DNA from: Euglena gracilis
Lineage: Eukaryota; Euglenida; Euglenophyceae; Euglenales
Assembly: GCA_039621445.1 (NCBI GenBank)
Contig: CP154955.1
Location: 48,530,086-48,594,085 of the forward strand
DNA: 64,000 bases
Direction of reading: 5' to 3'
Part shown: piece after piece, positions 1 through 11,689 of the stretch
Layout of the letters: each line of letters starts with the position of its first letter
Numbering within the stretch: position 1 is the first letter of the stretch
Notes under the pieces: model-generated
Database searches by the model: none
The model's input: only the letters and a program-made list of their open reading frames with translations
What the model was told of the DNA's origin: nothing
Translations under genes and position numbers: made by a program

Positions 1-407
1 ACCGTCCCTTAAGGACCGCCCTCAGGCCTAAGGGACGGTCAACGGCCGATCGGGGGATCGAACCGGGTCAAACATCAAAAAGTCAAAAAACGCATTTTTT
101 TTTGACATTTTGGGTGGATGGGCGATGGTTCAAGGATGCCAGAAATCATTTTCCCCCCGAAATCGACCTGTTTTTTTGCCAAAAAACAATTGTTTTTTTC
201 GTCCATGTTTCCCAAGAATTTTTTCATTGAATGCGCTAGGACAGGAATTTTTTTTTCATTAAGGACCGCCCGGGGATGAGAAAACCGGCTGCGCCCGGCT
301 TCTCATCGGCAACCCAACCGTGTTCATGTCGATCCGCCCAACCCCTCAAGTCCCCCCCAACCCGAAGCCCGACCGGGGAAGGGCTTCAGACCCTTCGCCC
401 TGCCCAG

Positions 408-2577
408 AGCAAGTGCTGTCCGGCACCAGCTGGTTCCAGAACCTGGAGTGGGGCGTGCAGGAGGCGCTGCTGGCGTGCCGGGTGGAGGTGCGGCAGGAGA
501 ACGAGTGCATCCAGCAGGCCGGCGAGCCAGCCCTGGGCAGGGGATTCTTCTATTGGCAATTATAAAAAATGAAAATAAAAAATGAAAATGAAAAAAAAAA
601 CAAAAAAATGAAAAGAAAATGAAAATATAACAATTTCAAAATAGAAAATGAAAATTGAGATTGAAATAAAAAGAAGGGTCTGGCCCAGAATTTTTGTTTC
701 CCCCAGTCCAAGTGACACCCCCCTCCCCCAAAGTGGGTCCACCCAAATCCCTCAAAGAGGTGGGTGGGCAGGGCTGAAAGGGAATCCCGGAAACCTATGG
801 GTGGCAGTGGGGGGGGGTACCGTACCATATCGTACCCCACACCCATTTTGCTGGGGTGCCATTTTTCAAATCGAATTTTTCCTTCGGCACAAGCCAAACC
901 ATAAGAACCATGCCATGGCTGAAGGTGTATCCAACCCCCTGGGGGTTGGTAATTTTGGCCGCTCAGGCGAAAATGGCCAAAATCAATGGATTTCGGCCAA
1001 TTCCCAAATTTTTTCTCGGCGCCGGGGGACCACTTTTGGCCATTCTTGGCCGACCCCAGCCGTTTTTTGGCCATTTTTGGGATTTTTGGAACAAAATCAG
1101 CCAAAAACCTATTAAAAACCTCATTTCTACAAAAAAAAGATTTCCGCCCCCCCCCCCCCCGGGGAGAGGGGGGTCTAGCTAGTCCATTCTTTCCAGTGTC
1201 TAGCTGATTGGCCAGCCAGTACCCCCCCCCCCCCAGGGTCCTTAAGCAAAAGCCTGGACCCCACCCCGTGGCGGGGGGGAGGGGCAAACACCACTTTGAA
1301 AAGTGACTCAATTTGTTTTTGGAAATGCAAAGTGACCCTCCTGGGGTCGGTGAGCAGTGCGAGCGGGCCTTCCCGTCCTGCCCTGTGGGTGGGTCCCTCC
1401 CTTCCAACGGAAGAAGAAGCCCTGAGCCCGGGCCTCGGGGTGGTGGTGCACGGCGTGGTGCGGGCGACGCTGACGGACCCCGCCCACGCGGACTACCTCG
1501 GTGTGGGCTGCAAAGTCAGTTTCCAAAGCAGACGGTGGGGTGGGTCCTGGTCATCGATTTGTTGTGTGACACCTGTGTGACACCTGTGTGACACCTGTGC
1601 GGTGGGTTTTCGAGGGTGGGCAGGTTGGGCATCCCCCCCCCCCCGGGGCCCGGAGGTGGCGGAGGTGTGCCAGGGGTCAGTCTTTGTCCCAACCAGGCCG
1701 TATTTTAGGCGGGTGCCGACCCCACCCCGGGGGGGGGGGGGGCCTGCCTGGGCAGGCACTCAAAGGCACTCCCGATCCGACCCCCCGGGGGGGGGGGGGG
1801 TAGGGAACACGGCCAAAAGTGCCTTAGCACAGACCCAGTGCCGAAGGCGCCGGGGACCCAAAAATGGCCCATTTTCAAAGGAATGTGCCTCGGCACAGGC
1901 CGAAATCCGACCCCCCCGGGGTGGGGGGGTAGTGCCTGCCTGGGCAGGCACTCATAGGCACTCCAGACCCCCCTCCCCCCCCCCCCGGGATTGGTAAAAA
2001 AAAAAGCAGCCTGGTCCCAACCATAGGCCGGGGCGGTTTTCGGCTGATTTGGGTGGGTTTTGGGTGATTTGGGTGGGTTTTGGGTTTTCGGTTTTGGGGG
2101 GGGGGGTCATGGGTGGGTGGGTTTTCAAAAAAAAGTGGGTAGGTTGGGTTTGGACCCGGGAAAAAGTGGCCCCCCACGGTTATTTGTTTTTTTTTTGTGC
2201 TTGGTTTGGGTGACAAGTCCTTTTTTGCAAGCGAAACTTTGCAACATTGCCTGAACGAGGAACCCCCACACACGCATATTTTCCAATTCAGGTTCCGCCG
2301 TTTGGTTTCAACTGGACCCGCATTTTGTCGTGGCTGTGTCACGACTCTGGCCACCCCTGTGCGCATCGCGGCGCCTCGTTGCAGGGCCCGGCCAGGCTTT
2401 CAACGTCCTCAGCACCATCGCCAGCCAGAGGTGTGGCCTGACGTTTTTGGTTTCTCTCCCCAGGGTGACCAAATGGTTGTTCTGCGTGCTCTTGCCTCAG
2501 GAGCGCCGGCTCGGCATCAGGGGTCGTGTGGCGCCCCAGCACCGAAGACGCAACTTTGCGAGGGTTGCTCATAGACG
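408..2577 (+). CDS. Uncharacterised multi-exon gene, first resolved exons
   Basis: Three exons can be joined in one frame using nonconventional introns. Exon 408-534 reads VLSGTSWFQNLEWGVQEALL and onward. Intron 535-1429 starts GGGCAG and has CTG at -8 to -6. Exon 1430-1513 reads GLGVVVHGVVRATLTDPAHA and onward. Intron 1514-2364 starts AGTCAG and ends CTGTGCGC. A third exon from 2365 reads KSRRLVAGPGQAFNVLSTIA. Past about 2436 the frame stays open to a stop at about 2580 whether or not a 33-nt GT-AG segment is removed, so the 3' limit is uncertain. I do not recognise the family. The 5' end of the gene is not seen, so it may start before the window. The clean phase agreement at both junctions is the main support that this is real coding sequence. 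Confidence 0.6.
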
Positions 2578-3349
2578 TTGAACCAACCAGCAGCCCCAAA
2601 AGGGCTCTGATAAGACTGACTGGAAAGAATGATGTTGAAAAATATTGATCCTGGTTGGAGGGCTGTCACGCCCTCTCCTTGTCACACAGCCGCCGGACAG
2701 AGCAACGTGTTTCCAGCCCTGGCCCATGGGACTGCTCGCTGGGGGTGGGCCAGATTTCTCGGGCATCTCCTTCGGGTTGGTTTCTTTCCGGCCCCGACGG
2801 CTCCACGAAGCATCCCCAGTGGCTGCGGTGGGGCATGGCAACCCGAACGTCTGTTGCCCGACTGCTGCTGTGTTCGAAGGCCGTCCGTGTTCCACATGTG
2901 TGCCCCTGCGCACCTCCAGGTCCACGGAAACACTGCACGCCCACGCGCCGCAGACCAGCTATTACTGGTTCCCCCTGGAGGTGTGGCCTGCTAACAATGC
3001 CGTCTGCGTCACGCGTCCAACGGCTCAGAGTGGTTCGACGGGGCGGTTCTTGGCACACAGAGGTCCAGGCTTCCCCTAACCTCACTGCCAACACTCCAGA
3101 GTGTCAACGAAGGCCAAATGCCTTTTTTTTAAGATTGCCAATTTGAGAACCATACAAAACACATTTGGAGGGCTCGTTGTGGCTCTCCTGCCTTTGCATC
3201 TGCCAGCGAACGCCATATGTTTTATTTGACCAAACCACCATCGGACGTGTCGCTACGTTTTTTTCCCCCCAACCGGTACATGCATCGTCAGGGAGGACCA
3301 CATTGGGCCCGACGGTTGTGACATGGGAAAGGCCCTTGCCAGCCCGTGC

Positions 3350-3517
3350 CCCTGTGCGTGGCAGGTGGTGCAGGCGCTCATGCAGCACTGGCCGCAGGTG
3401 AAGCGCGACCTGATGCGGGGGGTGGCCGGCCGCCTGTGCGCCCACATCTTGTCCCGGTGCGGACCTGCTGGCAAGTTTGGTGAACTTGTGCCTCCTTTTG
3501 AGTGGTTAGTTCCCGTC
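3350..3517 (+). CDS. Exon of an uncharacterised protein
   Basis: An open frame reads VVQALMQHWPQVKRDLMRGV and onward, with an amphipathic helical look and GC-rich coding composition unlike the T/C-rich surroundings. A CTGTGCGT motif just upstream (about 3352-3359) could be a nonconventional intron end, though its phase does not join simply to the exon at 2365. It may belong to the same plus-strand gene. The open frame runs into a repeat element at 3518, so the 3' boundary is unclear. No family was recognised. Confidence 0.45.
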
Positions 3518-3767
3518 CATACAGCCATTCAGCAGTCACTGGTCGATCCTCCCAGGGATGGGTAATTGGTTTCTTCGGAGTGACTGACAGGTTCTTGGCC
3601 TGGACCCCTCCGAAGGGCCGAAGGGGAGGGGGTTTGCAAAAAAAAACACAAAAGTGACCCAGCACCGAAGGCACCAAAAGATTTTTTTTGGCCATTTAAT
3701 CCACGTTTGTGGTCAATTTCCCCTTGGCTTGACCCTGTGAGAGGAGGGGGTCGGTAAAAAGTGTATG
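3518..3767. mobile_element. Short TIR element, CATACA family, with near-perfect 8-bp duplication
   Basis: The element begins CATACAGCC and ends GTGTATG. The flanks are TTCCCGTC at 3510-3517 and TTCCCGTG at 3768-3775, matching at 7 of 8 bases as an aged target-site duplication would. Inside are the family landmarks AGTCACTGGTCGA near the left end, a C/G-rich core with GCACCGAAGGCACC, and GGTCGGTAAAAA near the right end. It abuts an exon-like ORF, so it may be spliced as an intron. Confidence 0.6.
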
Positions 3768-4007
3768 TTCCCGTGTGAACGGCCACAATCTGTCACCCAA
3801 CGTTCATTTTTTAACTTTATTTAAAACTTTTAATATTGGACAGGATCTGTCATTTTTTTGTTGTTTCTGTGGAACATTAGAAGAAAGGTTTGTGGGCTCA
3901 TGTGGCGTCTTAAATCTCTGGCCTTGTTCAGTTTATGAATTATCATCGGATGTTAATCAAAAGGCATGATTTTCAATCCTCAGTTAGTAGCGGGGCTGTA
4001 CAGGAAG

Positions 4008-4353
4008 CATACAATCACTTAGTCACTGGCCGACCCCCCCCCCGGGGGGGTGACTGGGTTTTTCAGAGTGACCCGGACCCCCGGACCCCCGGACCCCCCC
4101 CCCCCCCGGGGGGGGGGGGGGTTGGCAAAAAAACCACGAAAGTGACCCGGCGCCAAAGGTGCCGGCAATTTTTTTTGCCTTTTTTTCATGTTTTTGGTCA
4201 AATTTCCTTTGAATTCCAGAGTGGCCGACCCCCCCCCCCCGGGGAGGGGGAGGGTAGTGACTGACTGGTTTCCCCCCAAAAAAGTCACTGGCAGGTTTTT
4301 CGAAAAGTGGAGTGACCCCCCTCCCCCCAGTCGTCGGTAAAAAAAATTGTATG
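4008..4353. mobile_element. TIR element, CATACAAT family, with exact 8-bp duplication
   Basis: The termini are CATACAAT and ATTGTATG, perfect inverted repeats. The flanking 8-mers are identical, ACAGGAAG at 4000-4007 and 4354-4361. No ORF large enough for a transposase is present, so this is a MITE-like non-autonomous copy. The interior has GTCACTGGCCGACC, long C and G runs and the small palindrome GGCGCCAAAGGTGCC. It is homologous to 3518-3767, to the intron 9983-10298 and to the right end near 63500. An 8-bp duplication would fit hAT, P, Merlin or Zisupton-like elements; the superfamily cannot be assigned. Confidence 0.8.
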
Positions 4354-5139
4354 ACAGGAAGCCCAAAACCTGATAGTGGTGGGGGGTCCCCCACCCCCAC
4401 CCCCATCCTGCCAGGAGGGGTTGGGGTAGGGAAGAGTTTTACCTAAAATTTTCTTTTGGTGCTGAATGCGCCGAAGGAGTTTTTCTTTGTGCGGTGCTGT
4501 GATGGTGGGGGGCCTTCTCGTACAGCCCTGGTTGAAATCAATTTGCATCATTTTTTCATCCTTAAGGAGAACATACACACACCCATGTTTTTTTTATCTT
4601 TTTTGGAGACGAAGGATATAATTGTTTGCACTTTTTTTTTCCCTCCGCCGAGTTTATGTTCTGCTGTGGTACAAAATCAATTTTGACCAGCAAAAACACA
4701 GACCGCGAAAGCTCGTTAGGATTTTTCTTGGTTCAATGGTTTTTCCATCCAATACCATCCATATAATGTGACAAATTTGGAAATAATGCAGGTATGCAAT
4801 GCGCTCAAAAAATGACAGCATTTCACAAAATAAATGTGGAGCAATGGAAACACAGAATTTGAGTGAATCCGTGTGCGGGAAAATGACACCTTCGAATCAA
4901 GTGCATGAAATAAAGTGCTCCGCAAAGAAATGCGATTTCGTAACGCTCACACAGAAGCCACCTTTTTGGATTTTTTGAACAGCTGGGACCCAATCATGTT
5001 GAACTTGACCTTGAATTTTTTTAAGCCACTGCCTACATCTCACCTTTTTCAGACATTTTATGCGATGGTTTGTTAGTAAATCTGATGATTTTTCAAATCA
5101 TTTTATGTCCCAACATGCGTACCCGCCCCCAATGTCTCT

Positions 5140-5262
5140 TCCTGCCAGGTACCTCCCCTACGCGCTTTGGGGTAAGTCCCGGACGTTGGCCAATGCTGAG
5201 CGTGGCTGGCTGCTGGTCAACCCTCTCTGGCCTTTGTCGCTCTCTCTATGGGGCGTATTTTA
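5140..5262 (+). CDS. Possible exon, uncharacterised
   Basis: An open frame reads RYLPYALWGKSRTLANAERG followed by a hydrophobic stretch, in a GC-richer patch between AT-rich flanks. A GTAAGT inside it, after LWG, would be a classical donor, so the true exon may be shorter. No homology was recognised. It may belong to the same plus-strand gene as its neighbours. Confidence 0.25.
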
Positions 5263-6639
5263 TCAGTAACTTCAAAACACTTGAGCTCCCAGAAGGGGAA
5301 TACAAGACTTCTCACATAGCGCTGCCAGTAACTCTGGGCCGATACCAGAGGTGGTTGGGTTAGTGAATGAACTCTACTCAGTACTGCACATGTGGCCGTC
5401 ATTTAAGCAGAGACTTTTTTCAGGTTTCGTGGCCCGGGAGGGGGTGGGCTGGGTGGGTACCCCGCCAGAAGCGGGGTTTTCTTCTATTTTTGGCGCGAAG
5501 TGCCGGAAAAAATTTTGGACCCCAAAGTTGACCCCCCCAAAAGAATGTCCCCCGAGCCCCCACCCCCAGGAGGTGGGTGGGTGGATCCGGACCCCCCTCC
5601 CCCGGGTCCTCTGCACTTGAGAGAATCAGTGCCAATTGGATTGTTTGAAATAAGCACGGTGTCAGTTCTGGTTTGACGAGGGTGGAGGGTGCGTTGGAGG
5701 CTTCGGGGTCAAGCGATGCGCATTGGTCATTCATTTTCCGCATTCCGCGGTTCTCCGGCATCGCCAGCGTGCCGTTACCCATGATGCGAGCCGGGGCTTC
5801 TCTGCTTCGGCTCCAGCACTGGCTCCACCCCCAGGAAGGGTTGCTGACAAACCTTGGGGTGCGGCGAGACCACACCAGCCCCCTTTCCCCAGGGCCGAAC
5901 GGGAACCCCAGGCACCCTTTGTGTGACCCCCACCCCGTCCCCGTTTCCCGAGAGCTCGATTTTAGGTCAAAGTTCTCCTTCGGCTCCTTGGGGGCTGGAG
6001 GATTGTTCCTTGTTTGTGCGGTACGATGGCGGGTGGGGGGTCGACCCCCCCCCCCGCCAGGCTTCCCGTCCCGCCCTGCCTCTCCCCCCGCGACCCGGTG
6101 AGCGGCGAGGTCGGCACCCCTGTCTCCGACACTCCGCCCCGGCACGCCCACCCCGCGACTGCGACTGCAGCGGCGGCTCGGCGGATGGCGGTCACCAAAA
6201 AGAAGTTAATTTTTCTTATGTTGGGTATTTGTGTGTTTTCGGCTTGCACTACCCTGCTCCTTATAAGGTGTGTTGAAAGGCCAAATTGTTGTTGGATGTG
6301 TGTTCCCTCCCCCCCCCCCCGGTGAGTGCTGATGGTGAGCAGGGGGGGGGGCAGAGCATTTTGGAGCGCCAAAGGGGAGGGATTGGGTTTTGGGGTGGGT
6401 GGTGCCTCAGCACACCCACTGGTGCCGAACCGCTGTGGCCTGAAAATGGCCATTTTCAAGGCAAAATTGCTGGGGTCGGTCACCGCCCAAAACCGGCACC
6501 CGCCCCGAAAGAGGTGCCTCCTTTGGGCAGGCACCGCATGGGAGTTTTCAACGCCGGGGTCGGATGCCTTCTCCTCGGAGACCTCGTTTTTGTTATTTGG
6601 TCTTTCCCAGTGTTGCCGGGTACGCTGTGCGGGTCATTC

Positions 6640-6858
6640 ATGTGACCCCTTTCTCCGACCAGCAGAGGCTCAAATTGCGGCGTGGCCGACAGGTCTGGGC
6701 CGGGGTTGGGGCCGTCGCACGGGTGGCCCCGGCTCCAACCCCCAGAGCCCGGCGAACCATGCCGGCACCTCCGCGCCCCCCGTCGGCGATTTCCTCCAGG
6801 CCGTGAAGATCTCCGGCCCCACGCCCCCGAGCCAGCGGCGCCCACTGTCCTCCGCGTA
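6640..6858 (+). CDS. Possible Pro/Ser-rich exon, uncharacterised
   Basis: The frame containing VGDFLQAVKISGPTPPSQRR looks coding and ends at a TAG. Two other frames are also open here because of the GC bias, so the choice rests only on amino-acid composition. Upstream, at about 6185-6265, a frame with a hydrophobic run (KKLIFLMLGICVFSACTTLL) could be a separate exon with a membrane segment. Confidence 0.25.
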
Positions 6859-7391
6859 GGGCTGCCTGAAGCCCGAACAACTCCCCCCCCCCAGAAGGAG
6901 AAATGGTGCAGGTGTTGCATGTAGCGACCGATCTCTCAAGCTCATTCATGTCGCATCCACAACTGTGCAGATTTCCCACTTTTCTCCATCTTGGCGTTCG
7001 GGTCCAGGTTTTTGAACTGCTGTCACGCCGAACATCCATGGGAGGACCATCACCGTTTTCTGCGGGGTGACACCTTGGGGCAGGCAAAAAGTTGTCGTTT
7101 TTTTTATTTGGTACTTCGAAGAATGGTGCCAGGTTTTGCTGCCCCCTGTATTTGCCCCCAGGAAATGAGAAATTAATACTTACTCAAAAATGCACGAAAC
7201 CCCTGATCCTGTCCCCCCCCCCCGCCTGCGGTGGACCCCTTCCCACACGTTGTGGTTCCAAGTCGAGTGCTTGCACAGCCTCAGGGGGCCCTGTGTGCAG
7301 CTTCCAGCGGCCCCCCTGCGCCCGCACCACCAGCCAGGGTTTGATACGAGGAAGGCGGCGTGGCTTCAAGATGAGGGGTGTCCCCCCCCAA

Positions 7392-7499
7392 CCCCCTGAA
7401 CCCTGCCCCCAGCGTCAACTCCTTCCGGACGTCCGGGCCCCGCGTCTTCCCCCGTCCCCAGCGGGTGCTCGCCGACCTGGAGAGCAGCGAGCAGGAGCA
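7392..7499 (+). CDS. Exon-like ORF, uncharacterised
   Basis: The frame reads LNPAPSVNSFRTSGPRVFPR, then PQRVLADLESSEQEQ, and is followed directly by GT, so a classical donor is possible at 7500. The acidic, Gln-rich end resembles a surface helix. The family is unknown. Confidence 0.35.
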
Positions 7500-8679
7500 G
7501 GTCCGTTTTGCGTTCCCCCCTGGCATCCCGAGCCAGCAAAAGCAGTGTCCTTTTTGAGGAAGCGCTTTTTTTTTTGGTGGGCTGGACAGCTCCTCCCCGG
7601 TGGGGTCATTTCTTCAAGTGCGGGTTGGCGGGTTTAGGCTTAACCCCCCCCCGCGCCCCCGGAATGGTGGGAATAAAACCTTTTCTCAACTGTTTTCGGA
7701 CAGAAGGAGGGAGGGAGGGGGTTATGTGTGGTGGTGTGTTTCAGAAGTCGTTGGGGAGGTCCAGCCAACTAGGCCCTTCTTCCAGGCTGTGGAATCTCAA
7801 GTCCACTAAAATGCAGTTGCCGGCTGCCCCCCACCCCGGGGTAAGCCGAAGGTGACCCTCCCCTACATGCTGTCCATCCACCTGTTTTCCAGCCAGCAGC
7901 TCCCAGCCGGGCTGTGGACCCCCGGCTCCAGATTGGGGGGGGTCTGCTAAATAAAATAAATAAAAATAAAATAAATAAAATAAATAAAATAAAGTTTGGA
8001 CAGTCCAGCGAAGTCCAAGTGGACGGAAAATTTTCGGCGCAAAGCGCCGAAATCTTTTGGGGGAAAGGGGTCAAAATTAGCCAAAAAGGCATCCATGAGG
8101 GGTTCTGGCTTTTCACCTCCAAATTTTGGCTGAAGAATGCCACCCCGGCTGGATTTGAGCCTTTTTTTGCCTGTTTTTGGGAGGGGGTAACAGCTGGGTC
8201 CAGTGCCAGATTTCTCCCCCGTGGACCCTGCCCGAGGGGGAGGGGTTCCAGCTAGCACCTTGTCCAGCTGGCCCGCGGGACCTCCCTCCCCGGGTGTCTT
8301 TCAGAAAACGTCTGTCAGTGAGAAATCCCTTGGTTGGTGGTTTCTTGAGGAGGTGGATAGGCGGGTTGGGGAAAATGGTGCCCCTCCAGGGGCCACTAAA
8401 TTAACCTATCGTGGGCTGTACAGGGGGGCACAGTGCTTATAGCACACCATAGATTCCCTCAGCGACCCCGAGGGCAAACCAACCGAATGACGCCCCCCCC
8501 CCCCCTGCCAGGGACGCTCGACCCCCCCCCACCCCCAAACCCACCCAAAATGGCTGAAAACGGCCATTTTTTTCGGCCAAAACCCCTTGGAAATAGCTTT
8601 GGTCCGGCACCGCTGGCACATCCCAGCCCCCGGGGGAGGACCAGCGTGATGTGGATCGGTATATGCCAGCCCCTGCCCC

Positions 8680-8850
8680 CCCTCGCCAGGTGCTGGTGGC
8701 CATGGTGCCGCAGTACGACTACGTGCTGCTGCACGGCACCGCGACGTACGCCGATTCGAAGGCCGCCCAAACCGGGCCGTGCCTGCTGCGCGGCGCCACC
8801 GACCGGGTGGGCAGCCTGCTCCAGGGCAGGCCGTTGCCCCCCGCTGAACC
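8680..8850 (+). CDS. Exon-like ORF, uncharacterised
   Basis: The frame reads VLVAMVPQYDYVLLHGTATY and continues through SKAAQTGPCLLRGATDRVGS. It has strongly GC-rich third positions, as in the protease exons. A CTGCCCCC upstream (about 8671-8678) is a candidate nonconventional intron end, and a CAG after SLL a candidate start of the next intron. No family was recognised. It lies about 340 bases before the ORF at 9190-9433 on the same strand. Confidence 0.4.
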
Positions 8851-9189
8851 GGTGAACCGCCGGTGGCGGACTCCGGTGTTTTGTGTGTTCCGTGGGTTTC
8901 CAATGGTTGATGCACACTTGTTTGTCTGTGTTCATATGTACATGTGTATTTTAGTTGTGTGAAGGCTCATAAAATGTGCATTTTATCGGTGTATGATTGT
9001 ATTTGGCTAATTTTTCTGTGTATAACTAAAACGTGTTTTTCGAAATGTTTTCATTATTGTTGTCTCATGAATATGAATCAATACATTTCTACATTTTCGA
9101 ATTTGAAATTGTTATGTTTGTGTCCACTCGGATGATATATGTCTTTCTGCCTTTTGATGCAACCGCCTGGCCAGGAGCCCCACCACTGA

Positions 9190-9433
9190 GAGCGCCTCTG
9201 CGATACCGCCCACTTGGGTGAAGTTCACGGCTGGTGTGCCAGTTTCTGTGCTGCGTGCAAAAGATATTGAGTTTTTTTTTTCGGTTTTGTCTGCTTCCAT
9301 GTCTCCTGTGTTCGTCCAATTTTCTGCCTGGGATCTCCTTTTTTGCATGACTGGTTGGGTCCTGCTGCCTGCAGTTGGCATTGTCCTGTGTGCCGTGCTG
9401 GTGGGAGGCTTTGCACTTCTTTCCCTGCCATGA
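9190..9433 (+). CDS. Exon with a probable transmembrane helix, ending in a stop
   Basis: The frame ends at TGA (9431-9433). Its last 30 or so residues are hydrophobic (WVLLPAVGIVLCAVLVGGFA) and would form one membrane-spanning helix almost at the C-terminus. The T-run near 9270 inside the frame is unusual for coding DNA and could hide an intron or a length error. It may be the last exon of a plus-strand gene containing the exon near 8690. The function is unknown. Confidence 0.35.
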
Positions 9434-9867
9434 AAAAGTTTTGCCTCCCCCAGGCAGGTGGGCCAGTGCCGTTTGCAGTGCGCGCCCTCCTCCAGACTCA
9501 TGGCTCGTGGCCATTCCACGATTCGAAATGGAGTTCGACGACGAGGGGGAGTATGACGACGACCCAAGGGGTTCCCCGTTGGCAGGTGTGGGTTCGCCCG
9601 TTCATTCCTCGCTGGGTGGTTCGAACACAAACGCCGTTGAATGTTCTTATTTCTTGTTTCTTTCTTTCTCTCATAGAAAGAGTGCACAAAAGCTTCATGA
9701 GTGTGCCAAGCTTTTTTTAGGGTTTCCATCGATTTCCCAGCGTGAACCGCTTGAACAGCTTTGAAATTGCGTAAGCCATATGGGTGCGGGCCACACCGAC
9801 TCAGCTGTTCCGAAGCTCCAATGTGGCCGGCTTCCAACCCGGCACTTCGTGCCACCTGCCGCGGAAC

Positions 9868-10440
9868 AGGGTCCGGGGACCTCGTGGACTACTCCGCGCT
9901 GGAGGCGTCGTTCGGCCCCGGCCCAGGGGAGGCGGGCCACCAGCCGCACCCCCTCGCCTCGTTCTTCGGCAGCCTCGCGGCCGTGCAATCATTTAGTCAT
10001 TGGCCGACCCCCCCCCCCCGGGTGGGACTGGAATTTTCAGAACGGCTGATTGATTGTTGGCACGGACCCCTCCCCCGGGGGTCAGCAAAAAAACCACTAA
10101 AGTGCCCGCCGCCGAAGGCACCAGGCATTTTTTATTTCCACGTTGATTCCAGAGTGGCCAACCTCCCCCCCCCCCCCGTGGGGAACCGAATGACTGGTTT
10201 TCCAAAAGAAAAACAAACAACAAACAAAAAAACAAAACTGACTGGTTTTTGGAAGAGAGGAAGTGACCCCCCCAGGGGTTGGTATAAAGATTGTATGCTT
10301 GGGACGCCCCGCCTCAGCCGCCATGAGGAGGAGGAGGGGCGCGTCCCGCTGCTGGACAGCCTGGGCCGCTGCCCAGGGAGGGTTGGGGCCGGGGTCGATG
10401 AATGGGCAGGCCATGATCCACAGCTTGGTGGGGGGAATGT
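9868..10440 (+). CDS. Two exons joined across a repeat-derived intron
   Basis: The left exon, to 9982, reads GTGSGDLVDYSALEASFGPG and ends SLAA. The right exon starts at 10299. The intron 9983-10298 has CAA at +4 to +6 and TTG at -8 to -6, which pair. The join continues the frame into ALGRPASAAMRRRRGASRCW. Another right-hand frame (SRHEEEEGRVPLLDSLGRC) also looks coding, so the exact join is uncertain. The product is unknown. The intron is a copy of the CATACAAT element family, described in its own entry. Confidence 0.45.
9983..10298 (+). mobile_element. Nonconventional intron homologous to the CATACAAT element family
   Basis: It begins GTGCAATCATTTAGTC and ends GATTGTATGC. Along its length it follows the 4008-4353 element: GTCATTGGCCGACC, a C/G core, CAGCAAAAAAACCACTAAAG, GCCGCCGAAGGCACC, GATTCCAGAGTGGCC, TGACTGG and GGTTGGTATAAA. 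The terminal bases pair as expected for a euglenid nonconventional intron (CAA with TTG). No flanking duplication is visible. It looks like a transposon copy acting as an intron. Confidence 0.6.
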
Positions 10441-11509
10441 GGGGAGGGGGAATGCGGGCGGGGGGGGTATGCAAGTTGCATGTTTTGCATGCTTTTTGCA
10501 TAATGCAAAATTTTCAAATTTGCATTTTTTTTGCATAATGAAAATTCTGTGAAGAGTCGCAATTTTGCATTTTTTGTATAGTTTGCCTTTTCGAATTTTT
10601 CGAGGGCAATTGCACACACAGCTGATTGTATATAAGTTGTATATGTTGCTGTTTTTATGCGTCCTGAACGTACAATTGTTCAAAACAATCGTCGTGTTAC
10701 ATAACAAGAAATGTTGCAACCAGTGGAAAAGTGTGGATCCCTGGGCACCTCCTAAAGAAATTTACACACAACTTGCATTTTTTGCATTTTTTTGCATTCC
10801 TTGCACTTTTTTTGCGTTGCATATTTTGAGGTGCCTTGTTGTGTAATTCCCCCCCTGTCTGTTTGATGTGATGTTTAAGTGTGGATTTGCACCTGTGCAA
10901 ACAAACATGCTTTTTGTGAGGAACGCTGGTGGGCTTTGGGTGGGATCTGTCAAATAAGGTGATCCACAAAGTCCAACAATTTGACATGCATTCAACTGGA
11001 TGAGCTCATTTGGGAAACGTGGAGAAAGAAAGAAAATTTTACAAATGCGAGCAATGTGATCTGCTGAACGCATTCTCTGCACACCTCACACCACGTTTCC
11101 CTGTGCCTGTAAGATTGTCAACATTTGTTGCATCATCTGGTCGCCTCCAGGCTTCTGTTTCCTTGGAAGACCCACTCTTGGGCACGGGGTGGTGGGTGAG
11201 TGGATCCGGTTCTGATACCCTGGGGGAGGTCAAGCCCAAAATTGTTCCATAGCAGGACCAGGAATTTTTGTAAACGACGAGAAATGAGAATGGTTTTGAG
11301 GGGGGGGTTCAGCGTTGCAAATTTCAGTCCAGCCCCAGAATTTTCAAGAAAATGCCAGAAATTACCTCGGTGGCTTTGAGGACCGGGTGTTGAGGTCTGG
11401 GGTTTCCTTGGCATTCTTTTTTGCGTGGCCCCCCAAAGTGCCACGCCGAACTGAGTTTAAACAGTCGGCTCTTTTTCATTTTGTTCCATACTTTTCGACT
11501 GTCCATGAC

Positions 11510-11674
11510 AAACACCCCCCGGCCGCCCTCCCCCACCCGTCCCCGGCCCCGGGGGCGGAAGCGGCTGCTGTCCCGGGAGCCGCGGGAGCTGCCAGACAGC
11601 CGCAGCGGCCGCCCGTCCTCGGAGCTCTTCCGGGTGGACACCCACACCAGCCCACCCCGGTCGAGGCCCACCCG
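11510..11674 (+). CDS. Arg/Ser-rich exon-like ORF
   Basis: One frame reads RPRPRGRKRLLSREPRELPD and continues SRSGRPSSELFRVDTHTSPP. It is GC-rich and bounded by C-runs. The reverse strand is also open here (Gly/Ala-rich), which weakens the case. No family was recognised; it could be a cytoplasmic tail or linker of the upstream plus-strand gene. Confidence 0.3.
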
Positions 11675-11689
11675 GTGAGTCCGAACCAC

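Noticed and set aside
1-70. Possible tRNA end or palindrome at the window start (ACCGTCCCTTAAGG...CCTAAGGGACGGT)
   Set aside because: The hairpin is real, but there is no tRNA fold. It is probably another fold-back repeat cut by the window edge.
550-1407. 285-codon open frame on the minus strand
   Set aside because: Made of Phe/Ile runs over AT-rich repeats and Pro/Gly runs over C/G tracts. It lies in the intron between the exons at 408-534 and 1430-1513.
5673-6150. Overlapping plus and minus open frames (PLPMMRAGASLLRL on +, RIMGNGTLAMPENRGMRKMN on -)
   Set aside because: Both strands look equally open and neither end fits an intron boundary; the strand could not be decided.
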